Source: a virus
Virus record (IMG/VR): IMGVR_UViG_3300031951_000017
Location: 62,001-126,000 of that record
Length of the DNA: 64,000 bases
Direction: 5' to 3' (one strand)
Shown: positions 62,278 through 64,000 of the stretch, piece by piece
Numbering within the stretch: the stretch's first letter is position 1
Layout: each line of letters starts with the position of its first letter
Translations under genes and position numbers: made by a program
The notes under the pieces: model-generated
What the model was told of the DNA's origin: nothing
Seen by the model: the letters and a program-made list of their open reading frames with translations, nothing else
The model's database searches: none

Positions 62278-63222
62278 TTATTGTTTACCATACATACCAA
62301 TCAAATAGTCTTTGATGTGAAGAAAACTCTTAGTGATATCAAACCCAGCAAAATAATTTCTCAACTTGCCTAAGTCTAATCTATATTCCCTATCATGACC
62401 CAATCTGTCAGGAACAAATTCAATTGTTGCCGTATTATCAGGAACTATCTCTTGAATCATTTTAATAATTTCAATATTCTGAAATTCAATGTTTGAACCA
62501 ATGTTGAATGTGTCATTTATGATATGTTCGTTAAACATAAATTCAGCAATTATTCTAACATTGTCATAAACATAAATCCATTCTCTTGATTGTTTCCCAT
62601 CACCATATACAGGTATGTTTTTACCTTCTTTGATTGAATTATAAATGACAGGTAAAAACTTTTCTTTGAACTGGTGTTCGCCAAAGTTATTACAAGTTCT
62701 TGTTATCAAATATGGTAACCCATATGTTCTATGACAAGCTTTAACCAATAAATCCGCAGCAGCCTTTGATGCTGAATAATATGAACTTGGATTTAATTCA
62801 TGGTCTTCATTTGCCGACTTATGTTTAAAAACAACCGATTCCATATCACCATACACCTCGTCTGTCGATATTTGGATGAACTTCTTCAATCTTTTGTTTT
62901 GTCTTGCACACTCAAGTAGATTAAACGTCCCTTCAATATTTGATTTAATAAATGGTTTTCCATTTTTAATCGAATTATCAACATGTGATTCTGCGGCAAA
63001 GTTTACAAGATAATCATATTCACCTAAGTCTTTAGGAGTGACATCACAAATATCCTTCTCAAGGAATTGGTCATCAAGTCCAAACTCTATTTTTATATTG
63101 TCAAGATTTGAGCAATATGTTAATGAATCAACACATAAAATGTTACAATGAAAATTCTCTTTTAAATAATTAATAAATGCAGAACCTATAAATCCCGCAC
63201 CACCTGTGACTACTACTCTCAT
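62278..63222 (-). CDS. dTDP-glucose 4,6-dehydratase-like (RmlB) enzyme
   Basis: 314 residues. Rossmann GGAGFIGS (7-14), dehydratase triad Thr120-Asp121-Glu122 in STDEVYG, Tyr149-x3-Lys153 in YSASKAAAD, and NNFGEHQ and REWIYV acceptor motifs. All match RmlB. Slightly shorter than the usual 350 residues at the C-terminus. It would make a 4-keto-6-deoxy sugar nucleotide, donor for glycosyltransferases of the window. Overlaps the upstream 58-residue ORF by 4 nt. Confidence 0.85.
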   Translation of the reverse strand: MRVVVTGGAGFIGSAFINYLKENFHCNILCVDSLTYCSNLDNIKIEFGLDDQFLEKDICDVTPKDLGEYDYLVNFAAESHVDNSIKNGKPFIKSNIEGTFNLLECARQNKRLKKFIQISTDEVYGDMESVVFKHKSANEDHELNPSSYYSASKAAADLLVKACHRTYGLPYLITRTCNNFGEHQFKEKFLPVIYNSIKEGKNIPVYGDGKQSREWIYVYDNVRIIAEFMFNEHIINDTFNIGSNIEFQNIEIIKMIQEIVPDNTATIEFVPDRLGHDREYRLDLGKLRNYFAGFDITKSFLHIKDYLIGMYGKQ

Positions 63223-63395
63223 ATTTTTTTTATTTCGTATTTGTATCCTGAATCAGAATTTTGTTCAAAAATCTCCTTAAATTTAATTGCCTCTTCCTGG
63301 ACATCAAATTCTAAAACTTCACCATGTGAATCTAAAATGATTACAGGTAAAGACACTCCTTTTTTGTTTTCAATATATTTTAAAATTACCCACAT
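63219..63395 (-). CDS. 58-residue ORF upstream of RmlB
   Basis: Reads MWVILKYIENKKGVSLPV and EVLEFDVQEEAIKFKEIFE in pieces and ends KYEIKKI; TGA overlaps the RmlB ATG (ATGA). It resembles small SPOR- or KOW-like stray domains of phages but has no clear family. Own TTG-N20-TATCTTTG promoter 17 nt upstream, so it heads an RmlB operon and translational coupling to RmlB is likely. Confidence 0.65.
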   Translation of the reverse strand: MWVILKYIENKKGVSLPVIILDSHGEVLEFDVQEEAIKFKEIFEQNSDSGYKYEIKKI

Positions 63396-63412
63396 ATATC
63401 GTTTGTTTTGTA

Positions 63413-63443
63413 CAAAGATAAACTATTTAACGTTTTCTCTCAA
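63413..63443 (-). promoter_or_regulatory. Bacteroidota-type promoter TTG-N20-TATCTTTG
   Basis: On the coding strand TTG (63441-63443), 20 nt, TATCTTTG (63413-63420), then 17 nt to the ATG of the 58-residue ORF. The -33 element overlaps the stop codon of the neighbouring partial gene. Confidence 0.7.
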
Positions 63444-64000
63444 CTTTTTTTCAAAAAAATTTCTTGCCACTCTTTTCTCCGATTATCTATATCAGTTTTA
63501 TTCTGTGGTTTTACAATTTTTGGGCTGTCCACAATAGATTTAATAATTTTTAAGTTTTCCTTATTATTTATATACTCTAAAATTTTTTTATTGTCATTTA
63601 CTTTATACTTTTCATTATTTTCAATAATGACAGGATTGAATTTTTTTAAATCTACATTGGTGACTAGCTTACTAATCAAATTATTTTTTTCTTTATTATT
63701 AATGGTGTCGGTATTATTTACAATAATATTTTCAGATAATATTTCTTTAATAGTTGATGTCTCCTCCTCAACTTTATTTTTAACCTCTGTTAAATTTATA
63801 TTTTTTAAATCATTTGTTTTTTCAACTAAGTTGTTCTTTTTTTGTTTAATTACTATGTAATTTTTATTTATTTTTTTGTTAATTGTATCTAATTTTAAAT
63901 TTCTATTTTCCTTTAAGTTTTTAGATTGGATTTCAATATGTTCTTTTTCAGTTTTAGTTAGTTTAAATTTAAGTTTGTTGTATCTAGGTAGGGAATATAT
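63440..64000 (-). CDS. Lys/Asn-rich coiled-coil protein, 5' part cut by window edge
   Basis: The frame is open to the right edge, giving 186 residues and no start. The chain is Lys/Asn/Glu-rich with heptad-like helices (LKENRNLKLDTINKKINK; EILSENIIVNN) and ends WQEIFLKKS. No family recognised. Could be the C-terminal region of a longer enzyme; nothing in the visible part shows it. Confidence 0.6.
   Translation of the reverse strand: MYSLPRYNKLKFKLTKTEKEHIEIQSKNLKENRNLKLDTINKKINKNYIVIKQKKNNLVEKTNDLKNINLTEVKNKVEEETSTIKEILSENIIVNNTDTINNKEKNNLISKLVTNVDLKKFNPVIIENNEKYKVNDNKKILEYINNKENLKIIKSIVDSPKIVKPQNKTDIDNRRKEWQEIFLKKS

Noticed and set aside
1-64000. Integrase, transposase or insertion sequence
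   Set aside because: No recombinase or transposase motifs were seen in any larger frame, and no flanking target duplications.

Overview
The window is 64 kb of a large, AT-rich, T4-like (contractile-tail) phage genome that most likely infects a member of the Bacteroidota. The phage assignment rests on a head module in T4 order on the minus strand: large terminase (gp17-like), portal (gp20-like), prohead protease (gp21-like), acidic scaffold (gp22-like) and major capsid protein (gp23-like). A gp55-like late sigma factor, PhoH, dUTPase and a gp5-like baseplate OB protein agree with it. The host assignment rests on several intergenic promoters of the Bacteroidota form TTG-N19/20-TAnnTTTG, on the lack of Shine-Dalgarno sequences, on a Bacteroidota-style signal peptide and on a tmRNA whose resume codon is GGC.

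Layout. 1-12530 (minus): two glycosyltransferases, then tail or appendage proteins full of Thr and Pro-Thr tracts, a papain-like peptidase fused to an appendage module, a 2-oxoglutarate/Fe(II) oxygenase, a beta-helix-like fibre and a 1290-residue appendage protein. 12589-34802 (plus): small head/neck-type proteins, then a sugar-modification block (about six glycosyltransferase-like genes, two methyltransferases, a second oxygenase) interleaved with exonuclease, dUTPase, PhoH and the gp55-like sigma, then baseplate-type proteins. 34789-36628: a small cluster with a secreted CAP-domain protein. 36679-53862 (minus): head morphogenesis, interrupted by a 784-residue protein with four Cys-rich repeats on Pro-Thr stalks. 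53962-61622 (mixed strands): a ClpC-like unfoldase, a PG-binding protein, a PepT-like metallopeptidase, a complete tmRNA and two DnaJ-type zinc-finger paralogues. 61619-64000 (minus): a membrane GAF-like protein, an RmlB-like dehydratase, a 58-residue ORF and a partial coiled-coil ORF.

Two systems stand out. First, the appendage proteins look mucin-like, and the genome carries candidate enzymes to modify them: a GT60-type (Skp1 GlcNAc-transferase-like) enzyme beside Pro/Thr-rich proteins and an HxD...H oxygenase. By analogy with Dictyostelium Skp1 (prolyl hydroxylation followed by GlcNAc addition), this could be a viral hydroxyproline/threonine O-glycosylation pathway; that is inference. Second, the tmRNA, the ClpC-like unfoldase with a VGF loop, the peptidase and the DnaJ-type zinc fingers form a possible phage-controlled translation-rescue and proteolysis island.

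Other patterns: a recurrent TATTTAT(A) motif just upstream of many virion genes, possibly linked to the gp55-like sigma; short N-terminal leaders ending at a gp21-type cleavage site ([I/L]-x-E before A/G/S) in several small proteins as in the capsid protein; and a perfect 14-bp hairpin that encloses the terminase start codon. All functional calls come from reading motifs by eye; no database search was run.
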